Part shown: positions 45,645-57,780 of the stretch, in pieces
How the letters are laid out: each line of letters begins with the position of its first letter
How positions within the stretch are numbered: the first letter of the stretch is position 1
Source: Arcobacter aquimarinus
GTDB taxonomy: Bacteria; Campylobacterota; Campylobacteria; Campylobacterales; Arcobacteraceae
Assembly: GCF_013177635.1 (NCBI RefSeq)
Contig: NZ_CP030944.1
Coordinates: forward strand, 2,108,001 to 2,172,000
Length of the DNA stretch: 64,000 bases
Direction of reading: 5' to 3'
The notes under the pieces: generated by a model
What the model saw: only the letters and a program-made list of their open reading frames with translations
What the model was told of the DNA's origin: nothing
Databases searched by the model: none
Position numbers and translations under genes: made by a program

Positions 45645-47519
45645 ATGTCTTCAAACAAAATCGAAAAAGTAGATAAAACAAAAAAAATAGTAATTTTGTT
45701 TCTATTAATTTTTTTAGCCTTAACAATACTAATTTTATCAGTTTTCAGAACTATTAGTGAAAAAAGGCACTTACCTTCTTTAAGAAGTGAAAAAAATGAA
45801 CTTGCTGTTAGAGGTGATATAATAAGTGCAGATGATTTTAAAATTGCTTCTTCAAAAAAATTATACACAGCATCCATTGATACAAGATATTTAGATCCAA
45901 ATAAAAAAGAACTTTTTTTAAACCTTTTTTCGATCTATAGTAATATTGATTATAAAACATTAAAAGAAAAATTAGCTGAAGGAGAAAAAAGTCCAGGCTA
46001 CTTAGTTTTATCATATCAAATTGATTCAAGAACAGCAAAAAATTTAAAAGAACTTGCATTTAAACTTATTCAATTAGATGTTTTTATTAGTAGACAAATT
46101 AATGGTTCTAAAATTTTAAGAGGTTTAACAATAACTGAAAGTGGCGAAAAAAGAATTTTTTCTTATAATGATACACTAACACCTGTAGTTGGATATATTT
46201 CAAAATTTGAATCAGAAGCAGGAAAAACAAAAGTAAATGGAATAAAAGGACTTGAAAGACATTATAATAAAGTTCTAAATCAATCAAAAGATGGAGTTTT
46301 ACAAGGAGATAGAGATGTTTTATCATATATTTCTTTTGACAAAAGTTCTTTAATAACAAAAAGAGTAGATGGGGCTACATTAAACTTAAATGTTCCACTA
46401 AAACTTCAAAAGAACAATGAAACAACTCTTGATTTATATAAGGAAAAACTCGGTGCAGATGAAATAATTGTTGCAATTATGGATAGTAAAACAGGAAAAA
46501 TTTTAACAATGGCATCATCAAATAGATTTAATCCTGAAAAAATAAAAAAAGAAGATATTCCTTATCTAAATGTTAATGCAGTTGAATATCAGTTTGAACC
46601 AGGTTCTGTTATTAAACCCTTATCTATAGCACTTGCAATGGATAAAGGTTTAGTCAAAAAAAATGAAAATTTTCCAGCATATAATAATTTTGGCTCTATG
46701 TCTCAAAAAGGCTATCCTAAAGGTGCTTATAAAATAGGTAGATTTACCATAAAAGATGATCATCAATTTAAAACACATTATTTAACATTAGATGATATAG
46801 TTATTTTTTCATCAAATATTGGTACTTTACAAATTGCACAAAGATTAACTGGTCCTGAATTTTTTGAAGGAATGAAAAGATTTGGCTTTACTAGAAAAAC
46901 AGGCATAGATTTACCATATGAAAAAAAAGGTGTAATGCCAAAAGTTTGGCAATTCTCTGCAGGAGATAAAGATAAAAAAGACAATGTTTTTAAAGCAACT
47001 GTTTCTTTTGGACAGGGTATGACATCTACTTTTATTCAAGTTTTAAAAGCTTATTCTGTTTTTAATAATGATGGATATATGGTTACACCAAGAATAGTTG
47101 ATTATTTAACTTATGATAACAATAAATATAAACCCTATGATGACAAACCCGAATTTGTAATCTCTAAAGCAACAGCAGATGAAATGAAAAGAATGCTTGT
47201 AAAAACAGTTACAGATGGAACGGGAAAAGCTGCACGTATGAATGGGCTAGAAATAGGTGGAAAAACTGGAACAGCTCAAATAGCTAGAGGAGGTAAATAT
47301 CTTAAAAAATATATATCTTCATTTTTTGGTTTTGTAAATGATGAAGAAGGAAATTCTTATACTATTGGAGTAACTGTTATTAACCCTATTTCTACTGGTA
47401 AAAATTGGTATTACTACTATGCTTCATGGTCAGCAGTTCCTGTATTTAAAGAAATAGTTCAAAATCTAATAAAATTAAACTATTTAACACCTAAAGAAGA
47501 TATAATTTCAAACAAATAA
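45645..47519 (+). CDS. ftsI: Penicillin-binding protein, class B (FtsI/PBP3-like)
   Basis: Septal transpeptidase, 624 residues from the ATG at 45645, with one membrane anchor (about 13-35), a dimerisation/pedestal region starting LRSEKNELAVRGDIIS, and the transpeptidase domain with SVIK (FEPGSVIKPL), SSN (IFSSNIG) and KTGTAQI. The open frame continues upstream to 45579, but that would overlap ftsW and adds residues unlike the family; this ATG is preceded by GGATAA only, so the start is moderately sure. Partner of FtsW. Confidence 0.92.
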   Translation: MSSNKIEKVDKTKKIVILFLLIFLALTILILSVFRTISEKRHLPSLRSEKNELAVRGDIISADDFKIASSKKLYTASIDTRYLDPNKKELFLNLFSIYSNIDYKTLKEKLAEGEKSPGYLVLSYQIDSRTAKNLKELAFKLIQLDVFISRQINGSKILRGLTITESGEKRIFSYNDTLTPVVGYISKFESEAGKTKVNGIKGLERHYNKVLNQSKDGVLQGDRDVLSYISFDKSSLITKRVDGATLNLNVPLKLQKNNETTLDLYKEKLGADEIIVAIMDSKTGKILTMASSNRFNPEKIKKEDIPYLNVNAVEYQFEPGSVIKPLSIALAMDKGLVKKNENFPAYNNFGSMSQKGYPKGAYKIGRFTIKDDHQFKTHYLTLDDIVIFSSNIGTLQIAQRLTGPEFFEGMKRFGFTRKTGIDLPYEKKGVMPKVWQFSAGDKDKKDNVFKATVSFGQGMTSTFIQVLKAYSVFNNDGYMVTPRIVDYLTYDNNKYKPYDDKPEFVISKATADEMKRMLVKTVTDGTGKAARMNGLEIGGKTGTAQIARGGKYLKKYISSFFGFVNDEEGNSYTIGVTVINPISTGKNWYYYYASWSAVPVFKEIVQNLIKLNYLTPKEDIISNK

Positions 47520-47542
47520 TAATTATTTATAAAGGTGAAAAT

Positions 47543-48052
47543 ATGTTCGGATTAAAAAAAGAAATTAAAGAATATAACTTATCAAAAGAAGAATTATCAA
47601 AATTCAACTATGCAAAAATAACTACAGAAAAAGGGGTAGTTTTTATTAAACTATTTAATGAAGAGACACCAACTACAGTTGCAAATTTTGCTACATTGGT
47701 AAATGATGGTTTTTATAATGGACTAATCTTTCATAGAGTTATCCCTGGTTTTATGGCACAAGGAGGTTGTCCTGAAGGTTCAGGAATTGGGAATCCTGGT
47801 TGGGCAATTAAATGTGAAGTAAATGCTGAAAAACAAATACACAATAGAGGTTCTTTATCAATGGCTCATGCAGGAAGAAACACAGGTGGTAGTCAATTTT
47901 TTATATGTTTTGTTCCTTGTCCTCACTTAAATAATCATCACACTGTATTTGGTGCTATAGAAGAAAATGATGCAGATAGCTTTGCAGCACTTGATGCAAT
48001 TAAACAAAATGATAAAATTGTTTCTATTGAGATTCTTGAAAAAAGAGATTAA
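47543..48052 (+). CDS. Peptidyl-prolyl cis-trans isomerase, cyclophilin type
   Basis: A 169-residue cyclophilin that speeds proline isomerisation. Active-site segments FHRVIPGFMAQGG, GSLSMAHAGRNTGGSQFFICF and HTVFGAI are intact. No signal peptide, so cytosolic. Starts 23 bases after ftsI behind AAAGGTG and ends at a strong terminator; ftsI and this gene likely share a transcript. Confidence 0.95.
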   Translation: MFGLKKEIKEYNLSKEELSKFNYAKITTEKGVVFIKLFNEETPTTVANFATLVNDGFYNGLIFHRVIPGFMAQGGCPEGSGIGNPGWAIKCEVNAEKQIHNRGSLSMAHAGRNTGGSQFFICFVPCPHLNNHHTVFGAIEENDADSFAALDAIKQNDKIVSIEILEKRD

Positions 48053-48073
48053 TTACTTTTAATTAAAAAATAT

Positions 48074-48106
48074 AAAAGGAAGAGATATTTCTGTCTCTTC
48101 CTTTTT
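48074..48106 (+). terminator. Terminator after the cyclophilin gene
   Basis: A 12-bp perfect stem (48074-48085 with 48094-48105), eight-base loop and a U tract begin 22 bases after the stop. The 160 bases between it and the rRNA terminator hold no feature I can support. Confidence 0.9.
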
Positions 48107-48265
48107 AAAAATCATTTTAAATCCATTCTAATAAAAATCTAAATAAAGTAAGCCTATAAGTAAAAAATCTCCTTATAAGCCAAATATTGCTTAATGATAA
48201 AGAAAGTTAAATAATTGTTAATAAACAGAGATATAAAAATACGAAGAGCCAAAAAAAGGGTAGGT

Positions 48266-48321
48266 AAAAAAAAAGCTTCTTCCAAAGAGAACTAGTAGTA
48301 GTTCAAATAGAAAGAAGCTTT
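48266..48321 (-). terminator. rRNA operon terminator
   Basis: Arms 48272-48281 and 48312-48321 (10 bp) enclose a second small hairpin (GAACTA...TAGTTC, 48289-48304). On the minus strand a run of nine U follows the outer stem. It ends 16S-23S-5S transcription, 20 bases after 5S. Confidence 0.85.
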
Positions 48322-48340
48322 GTGTGTGTAAAAACTCAAA

Positions 48341-48455
48341 GCTGGCAGCGACCTACGTTTCCACCAGGGGACCCGGCAGTATTATCGGCGATGAAGTGCT
48401 TGACTTCCAGGTTCGGAATGGGACTGGGTATTTCCACTTCTCTGTAGCCACCAGC
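48341..48455 (-). rRNA. rrf: 5S ribosomal RNA
   Basis: About 115 bases on the minus strand; closing helix GCTGG/CCAGC at the ends, and the conserved CCCATTCCGAACCTGGAAG and CGCCGATAATACTGC segments. Ends are approximate by a few bases. Confidence 0.95.
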
Positions 48456-48457
48456 AA

Positions 48458-48558
48458 GTTGAGTATTAAATAAATTAAGAATAAAAAAGAACTAAAATTC
48501 TGTTCACTCATAAAAATCATCACTTAGATAATTTCTCTAAATTTACTTAATACTCAAC
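48458..48558 (-). repeat. Long-range inverted repeat between 23S and 5S
   Basis: Arms 48458-48476 and 48540-48558 match over 18 of 19 positions and enclose about 63 bases, directly before 5S in the transcript. A probable RNase III-type stem for release of 5S. Confidence 0.6.
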
Positions 48559-48667
48559 TCGTTAAGGAGTTAAGAAAAAATAATGCTAAAGTCTTTGCTT
48601 CTTAAAAAAATTGACATTTTTTCAAGGTAACATTAAACACAATATATATTAAATATAAAAACATATA

Positions 48668-48693
48668 TTTAATAAGATAGTAAACCAAAGAAT
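48668..48693 (-). repeat. 3' arm of the 23S processing stem
   Basis: 15 + 9 complementary bases with a tiny internal loop pair with 51648-51672 on the other side of 23S, the classic RNase III processing stem of pre-23S rRNA. Confidence 0.8.
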
Positions 48694-48699
48694 TGTTAA

Positions 48700-51610
<2,911 letters not shown>

Positions 51611-51974
51611 AATAAATAGAGTTAAACTCTATCGCATTTTTGATAATATTCTTTGGCTACTATCTTATTAAACATATTACTTAAAATATATCTAATAAAA
51701 CATGTTGTGTTCTATCTATAGTTTTATTTCTAAAATTTAGATATGAAATTTTTTTTGTTTTAAATTATTTAACATTGCTGTTATATAATTCTTACGAAAA
51801 AATTAAAGACTTTAACATTATATTTTTAAATATCATTTTCAAATCTCTTTGAAAAACTTTGATTCGAAAATCAAATATAAATTCAATCTCTTTGAACTTA
51901 TATTTAACTTTCTATCATCTTTTTTTATCTTAATTGAACTATTTCTATTTAAAACTCTCATTTTAAATAATAGG
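51611..51974 (-). other. Spacer between tRNA-Ala and 23S
   Basis: 364 AT-rich bases. It holds the 5' arm of the 23S processing stem (51648-51672); a TTTGATT/AATCAAA hairpin with a UUCG loop on the transcribed strand (51858-51875); and two copies of TCTCTTTGAA (51844-51853 and 51890-51899). No gene is seen. Confidence 0.7.
51648..51672 (-). repeat. 5' arm of the 23S processing stem
   Basis: Complementary to 48668-48693 (see that entry); together they enclose the whole 23S gene. Confidence 0.8.
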
Positions 51975-52050
51975 TGGTGGAGAATAGCGGGATCGAACCG
52001 CTGACCTCCTGCGTGCAAAGCAGGCGCTCTCCCAGCTGAGCTAATTCCCC
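51975..52050 (-). tRNA. tRNA-Ala (TGC)
   Basis: 76 bases in the 16S-23S spacer, encoded CCA; anticodon loop TTTGCAC within stem CCTGC/GCAGG gives TGC. Confidence 0.97.
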
Positions 52051-52081
52051 AACCTAAATTAATCTTTACTAGATTATTTAA

Positions 52082-52158
52082 TGGTGGGCCTATCAGGACT
52101 TGAACCTGAGACCTCACGATTATCAGTCGAGCGCTCTAGCCAGCTGAGCTATAGGCCC
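52082..52158 (-). tRNA. tRNA-Ile (GAT)
   Basis: 77 bases, encoded CCA, acceptor GGGCCTA/TAGGCCC, anticodon loop CTGATAA gives GAT. The order 16S-Ile-Ala-23S is as in E. coli; I recall Campylobacter jejuni having Ala first. Confidence 0.97.
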
Positions 52159-52177
52159 CTTTTACTACCTATTTAAA

Positions 52178-52199
52178 TAATCTTTATAAACCGAATATA
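52178..52199 (-). repeat. 3' arm of the 16S processing stem
   Basis: A 22-base sequence perfectly complementary to 53954-53975, on the other side of 16S. The pair should form the RNase III processing stem of pre-16S rRNA. Confidence 0.85.
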
Positions 52200-52258
52200 A
52201 AATCATATATTTTTTTAAGTTTTTAAGTTAAGAAACAAATCTTAACTTAATTCTCTGA

Positions 52259-53775
<1,517 letters not shown>

Positions 53776-53953
53776 TTATAGATTATTTGAAACTGACATT
53801 TTTGTATTATTTTACTAATTACAAAATTATCACTCATTATCATAGACAAGTTTTCAATGTTTTACCATCTCATCTTGTTTTATATATTTTTTATATTAAC
53901 ATTATTTCTTATTTTATTTCTGTAAACAATGAAACAGATTTTTATAAGATTTA

Positions 53954-53975
53954 TATATTCGGTTTATAAAGATTA
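53954..53975 (-). repeat. 5' arm of the 16S processing stem
   Basis: Perfect 22-base complement of 52178-52199, in the leader 180 bases before 16S. Confidence 0.85.
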
Positions 53976-53996
53976 CTTCATAAACTTCAATTAAAT

Positions 53997-54010
53997 TATT
54001 TTAAAGATCA
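53997..54010 (-). promoter_or_regulatory. Candidate boxA antitermination site
   Basis: Minus strand TGATCTTTAAAATA resembles the boxA core (TGCTCTTTAACA) bound by NusB-S10 in rRNA leaders, about 65 bases after the likely transcription start. Confidence 0.5.
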
Positions 54011-54076
54011 TCCTAATAAACTAAAACCTTTCTCATCTCTCTTTCGTTTGATGCGCTTCAGTCAATTTGGACGGGA

Positions 54077-54105
54077 ATTATAATAGGATTTTTTATCCTT
54101 GTCAA
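54077..54105 (-). promoter_or_regulatory. rRNA operon promoter, full consensus
   Basis: Minus strand TTGACA (54105-54100), 17-base spacer, TATAAT (54082-54077): both hexamers perfect at ideal spacing. The spacer itself contains the inverted repeat AGGAT/ATCCT with five A between. AT-rich sequence upstream could act as an UP element. Confidence 0.9.
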
Positions 54106-54210
54106 GAGCTTACAGCTTAAATTTAGCTAAAATTTTCAAATTTACTGTACACTCTATTCTTTTACTATCTTATCTTTGTGTTTCTACCCTTACTACCTCT
54201 TAATATATCT

Positions 54211-54840
54211 TTAATTATTATTTATTACTTCTCTAAATCCACTTTTTGGATATATTTCTATCTCTTTCTTCTCTTCCTCTTTTGTTCTTAATATGATTTT
54301 ACATCTTTCTTTTATCTCATATTGATTAAATTCATTTTCATGATTTGAAAGTTTAGAAAAGATTTTACCATTAGCTCCAAATGATAATTGACCTAAAGAA
54401 GTTGTTTCATTGCAGCTAATATTTACATCTACTATATCAAATGATTTCGTTAAAAGTGTATATTTACTATTATTTGTATTTTCTTGACAAAAATTAGAAC
54501 TATATATATTTTTATTTGTTAAAGGATCTTTCAATGAATCATCTACACTAGGATGTCCTGTTAAATTTTTATCATTATAAATCGAAAAATAGATTCCACC
54601 TTCTGATTCCCTACATCTAAAAAATTTTATTGTCCATCTTTTTTTATGCCATAAATTATTCTCATCACTGTATTTATCATCTATTAGTGCTTTATATCTT
54701 ACATATGAAAGATATAAAGATAATCTATTTGTTATTTCATCTAATTTATTTATTTTATTATTCGGTAAAAAAATCAAATACAATAAAGAGAGTAAAGCTA
54801 TAACTATTATTATTTCTAATAATGAAATAGATTTTTTCAT
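54211..54840 (-). CDS. Pseudopilin-like protein (type IV/T2SS prepilin N-terminus)
   Basis: A 209-residue protein beginning MKKSISLLEIIIVIALLSLL, a class III signal: short basic leader, hydrophobic helix and Glu at the +5-like place. The usual Gly before the cut is Ser here, which can slow or block peptidase cleavage. The rest is polar with a few Cys (near 76, 117, 139 and 180) that may form disulfides in the periplasm. Such proteins join type II secretion or type IV pilus-like machines; none of those genes are in the window. The ATG overlaps the GT-C gene by four bases. Exact role unknown. Confidence 0.65.
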   Translation of the reverse strand: MKKSISLLEIIIVIALLSLLYLIFLPNNKINKLDEITNRLSLYLSYVRYKALIDDKYSDENNLWHKKRWTIKFFRCRESEGGIYFSIYNDKNLTGHPSVDDSLKDPLTNKNIYSSNFCQENTNNSKYTLLTKSFDIVDVNISCNETTSLGQLSFGANGKIFSKLSNHENEFNQYEIKERCKIILRTKEEEKKEIEIYPKSGFREVINNN

Positions 54841-56036
54841 TTTAGTTTTTTTAAATATGTTGTAAAAAGCTCTTTATCATAATATTTAATAGAAATCTTT
54901 TCATCATAATTATAAAATTCTTTTGGAGATATAAAATAGTTATCACCTTCTTGTAATCCATAAAATTTCAACCTTAGAATCAACTCTTTATCAAAAGAAT
55001 TTAATCCATTTATATTTTTTTTCTTTAATTCATTTGATAATTCTTCAATAAAATGATATTGATATACAAAATGTTTTGTTGGATTTGGTAATATCAAATA
55101 CAAAGGTTTGTTTACTAAAGTAAATATTACATTTATTAAAAGCATTGAAACAGTTAAAATTGATAATATATTATATGTTTTTCTAAACTCTTTTAATCTA
55201 ACTCTATATGAATGCAAAAAAGTTTTTATCATAAGAGGAACACCAATTACAACATAAGGAGCAAAATCTTCAATATAAACTCTTTGTCTAAATGATATAA
55301 AAATTGAAAGAAATAGAGCTGTCATAGAAATATACCAACTCAAGCTATGCTCTTTTTTTATTCCTGCTCTATAAGTGGTATAAATAAAATATAAAAAAAG
55401 TATAGGAGAAAATATAGTTGCATAAATTGCAACAGTGTCTATCAAAAATCCTCTAGGTTTGCCATCTGTTGAAAAACCATAAATAAACATTGATAAAAAA
55501 AACAATATTAAAGAAAAATATAAAAGCTTTTTATCATTTTCTTTTATAGAATAAAAAAACAAGGCTAAATATAATATAGCAAATGAATTATCAATCAAAA
55601 GAAATAAAAGTAACAAAAAGTAAGAATGTTTTTTATATTTTTCAAAATAATATAAATATAAAAGCGTACAAAAAATCACTATTATCGCACTATTAACCAA
55701 TAAAGAAGCACTTAGAACTCCAGGAAGTAGCATAAAAACAACTATAGAGATCAATCTATCTTTTTCATATTTAAAATAATTATGTGTTATTTTGTACATT
55801 AAAATAACACTTGCTACATAAAAAAGTATAAAAGGGATTCTTAGTGCAATATCGTTTTGTCCAAATAAATATATTGAAATATTAGTAATAATAGATAAAA
55901 CTGATGTATTTACAAAAACATTTAAAGCCTCTTTATAGGAAATACTAAGAGATGTTTCTGCTTTAAATATTAGGATACAAAATAACAGAGTTAATATAGT
56001 ATAAAAGTAATAGCTATATTTATTTGTATTAATCAT
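54837..56036 (-). CDS. Multi-spanning membrane protein, GT-C (ArnT/PMT-like) glycosyltransferase candidate
   Basis: A 399-residue protein with about nine to ten hydrophobic helices and a C-terminal soluble part (from about 315). The first periplasmic loop (SYKEALNVFVNTS), a helix with FGQNDIALRIPFILFYVASV matching the family's G.n..alRlp..l, and DNSFAILYLALFF recall dolichol/undecaprenyl-linked sugar transferases of the GT39/GT83 type. Such enzymes move a sugar from a lipid carrier to lipid A or protein. Overlaps the TrpG gene by one base (TAATG) and the pseudopilin gene by four. The substrate is unknown; the family call is moderate. Confidence 0.6.
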   Translation of the reverse strand: MINTNKYSYYFYTILTLLFCILIFKAETSLSISYKEALNVFVNTSVLSIITNISIYLFGQNDIALRIPFILFYVASVILMYKITHNYFKYEKDRLISIVVFMLLPGVLSASLLVNSAIIVIFCTLLYLYYFEKYKKHSYFLLLLFLLIDNSFAILYLALFFYSIKENDKKLLYFSLILFFLSMFIYGFSTDGKPRGFLIDTVAIYATIFSPILFLYFIYTTYRAGIKKEHSLSWYISMTALFLSIFISFRQRVYIEDFAPYVVIGVPLMIKTFLHSYRVRLKEFRKTYNILSILTVSMLLINVIFTLVNKPLYLILPNPTKHFVYQYHFIEELSNELKKKNINGLNSFDKELILRLKFYGLQEGDNYFISPKEFYNYDEKISIKYYDKELFTTYLKKLK

Positions 56037-56605
56037 TACAATTTTAGAAAATTATCAATTATTTTATATCCGTACTCACTCATGATTGATTCAGGGTGAA
56101 ATTGTACACCATAAATTTGTTTATCTTTAATTTCTAAAGACATAATTTCATTATCATCTTCACTAAATGAGGTTGCTATTATCTCTTCTGGTAGATTATC
56201 CTTTTCAACAATCAATGAATGATATCTAGTTTGAATAAAATTACTTGGTAAACCATCAAAAATTTTTGTATCTTTTATAACTTTTATTGAAGATGTCTTA
56301 CCATGCATCATATTTTTTGCACGAACTACATTTCCACCAAAAACTTGCCCTATTGCTTGATGTCCTAAACAAATACCAAAAATTGGTTTTTTATCAGCAA
56401 AATATTTTATAACTTCTAAACAAATTCCTGCATCATCTGGAGTCGCTGGACCAGGTGAAATTATAATTTTCTCTGGATTTAACTCTATTATTTGTTCCAA
56501 TGTTAATTCATCATTTCTGATGATTTTTAAATCTGCCCCTAATTCTAAACAATATTGAACAATATTGTATGTAAAACTATCATAATTATCAATCATTAAT
56601 ATCAT
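56036..56605 (-). CDS. Aminodeoxychorismate/anthranilate synthase component II (PabA/TrpG)
   Basis: Class I glutamine amidotransferase, 189 residues. Catalytic triad Cys79 (GICLGHQ), His170 and Glu172 (VQFHPES). Supplies ammonia to the PabB or TrpE partner for folate or tryptophan synthesis. No partner gene is nearby, so it cannot be decided which, and it may serve both. Start ATG at 56605 (alternative at 56596); AGGA is 11 bases before. A TATAAT box lies at 56635-56640. First gene of a three-gene overlapping run with the GT-C and pseudopilin genes. Confidence 0.9.
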   Translation of the reverse strand: MILMIDNYDSFTYNIVQYCLELGADLKIIRNDELTLEQIIELNPEKIIISPGPATPDDAGICLEVIKYFADKKPIFGICLGHQAIGQVFGGNVVRAKNMMHGKTSSIKVIKDTKIFDGLPSNFIQTRYHSLIVEKDNLPEEIIATSFSEDDNEIMSLEIKDKQIYGVQFHPESIMSEYGYKIIDNFLKL

Positions 56606-56680
56606 ATTTTAAATTTCCTAATTTTTATTTTTGCATTATAACAATAATAATATTTGTTTGTCTTAAAATATTTCATTTAT

Positions 56681-56705
56681 TTTATGATAATCATTCTTAG
56701 TATTA
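56681..56705 (+). promoter_or_regulatory. Candidate Fur box before the iron transporter operon
   Basis: TTTATGATAATCATTCTTAG contains ATGATAATCATT, matching the core of the Fur consensus GATAATGATAATCATTATC. A second palindromic AT run (AATAATAATTATTA) at about 56739-56752 may extend binding over the promoter. It is about 70-90 bases before the gene for the ferric-binding protein. Confidence 0.65.
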
Positions 56706-56772
56706 AGAAAAAATAAAGTTTTATTTCAATAGTATTTCAATAATAATTATTAATATACTAAAGAGAGTAAAA

Positions 56773-57780
56773 ATGGTAAAAAAATTAACACTAAGTGCTA
56801 TTTTATTAGCAAGTTCATTATTCGCTGCTTCTGAAGTAAATGTTTATTCACATAGACATTATGATTCAGATAAAATCCTATTCAAAAAATTTGAAGAGAA
56901 TACAGGAATAAAAGTAAATGTTGTTACTGCAAAAGCAGAAGAATTAGTTTCTAAGCTCGCAATTGAAGGAGAGAATACACCTGCTGATATATTAATTACA
57001 GCTGATATTGGAAATCTTTATGAAGCAAAAACTAGAAATTTGTTACAAAGTATTGAGTCAAAAACTTTACAAGAAAATATTCCTTCTCATTTAAGAGATG
57101 ATCAAAATCAATGGTTTGCGTTAACAAAAAGAGCAAGAATCTTTGTATATAATCCTTCAAAAATTGATGAAAAAAATTTAGGTGATTATTTTAGCATTAC
57201 AAAACCTGAATTTAAAGGTAAAATAATTACAAGAAGTTCAACAAACGCATATAATAAATCTTTATTAGCTTCAATCATTGCTAATCATGGTGAAGAAAAA
57301 GCTTTAGAATTTACAAAAGGTTTAGTTGATAATTTTGCTTATAATCCAAAAGGTGGAGACAGAGATCAAATTAGAGCTGTTGCTGCTGGTGATGCTGATT
57401 TAGCAATTGTAAACACATATTATTTAGGTGTAATGTTAAATGGTAAAGACAAAAAAGATTTAGAAATTGCAAAAAGTGTAAAAATATTCTTCCCTGCTCA
57501 AGAAACAACAGGAACACATATCAATATTTCAGGTGCTGGAGTTACTAATTTTGCAAAAAATAAGGAAAATGCTGTTAAACTTATCGAATTTTTAAGCTCT
57601 GAAGAGGCTCAAGCAACTTTTGCAGAAGGAAATCATGAATATCCTGTAAATGCTAAAGTAAAACCATCTTCAACTGTTTCATCTTGGGGAACGTTCAAAG
57701 AAGACAATATCTCTTTAAATGAAATAGGTAAAAACACAAAAAAAGCAGTTGAAATAGCAACTGAAGGGAACTGGAAATAA
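56773..57780 (+). CDS. fbpA: Ferric iron ABC transporter, periplasmic binding protein
   Basis: FbpA/FutA-type iron-binding protein, 335 residues. Signal peptide MVKKLTLSAILLASSLFAA, mature part starting SEVNVYSHRHYDSDK; the paired tyrosines in NTYYLGVM near residue 215 are the usual Fe(III) ligands, with another Tyr in VYSHRHY. Delivers ferric iron to the membrane permease. First gene of the iron operon, behind a likely Fur box, with AAGAGAG before the ATG. Its stop (TAA, 57778-57780) overlaps the apparent permease start. Confidence 0.95.
   Translation: MVKKLTLSAILLASSLFAASEVNVYSHRHYDSDKILFKKFEENTGIKVNVVTAKAEELVSKLAIEGENTPADILITADIGNLYEAKTRNLLQSIESKTLQENIPSHLRDDQNQWFALTKRARIFVYNPSKIDEKNLGDYFSITKPEFKGKIITRSSTNAYNKSLLASIIANHGEEKALEFTKGLVDNFAYNPKGGDRDQIRAVAAGDADLAIVNTYYLGVMLNGKDKKDLEIAKSVKIFFPAQETTGTHINISGAGVTNFAKNKENAVKLIEFLSSEEAQATFAEGNHEYPVNAKVKPSSTVSSWGTFKEDNISLNEIGKNTKKAVEIATEGNWK

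Larger units (their letters stand above)
53776..54076 (-). other. 16S leader
   Basis: About 295 AT-rich bases between the promoter and 16S. Holds the 5' arm of the 16S processing stem (53954-53975) and a boxA-like GATCTTTAAAAT (53998-54010). No gene. Confidence 0.75.
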
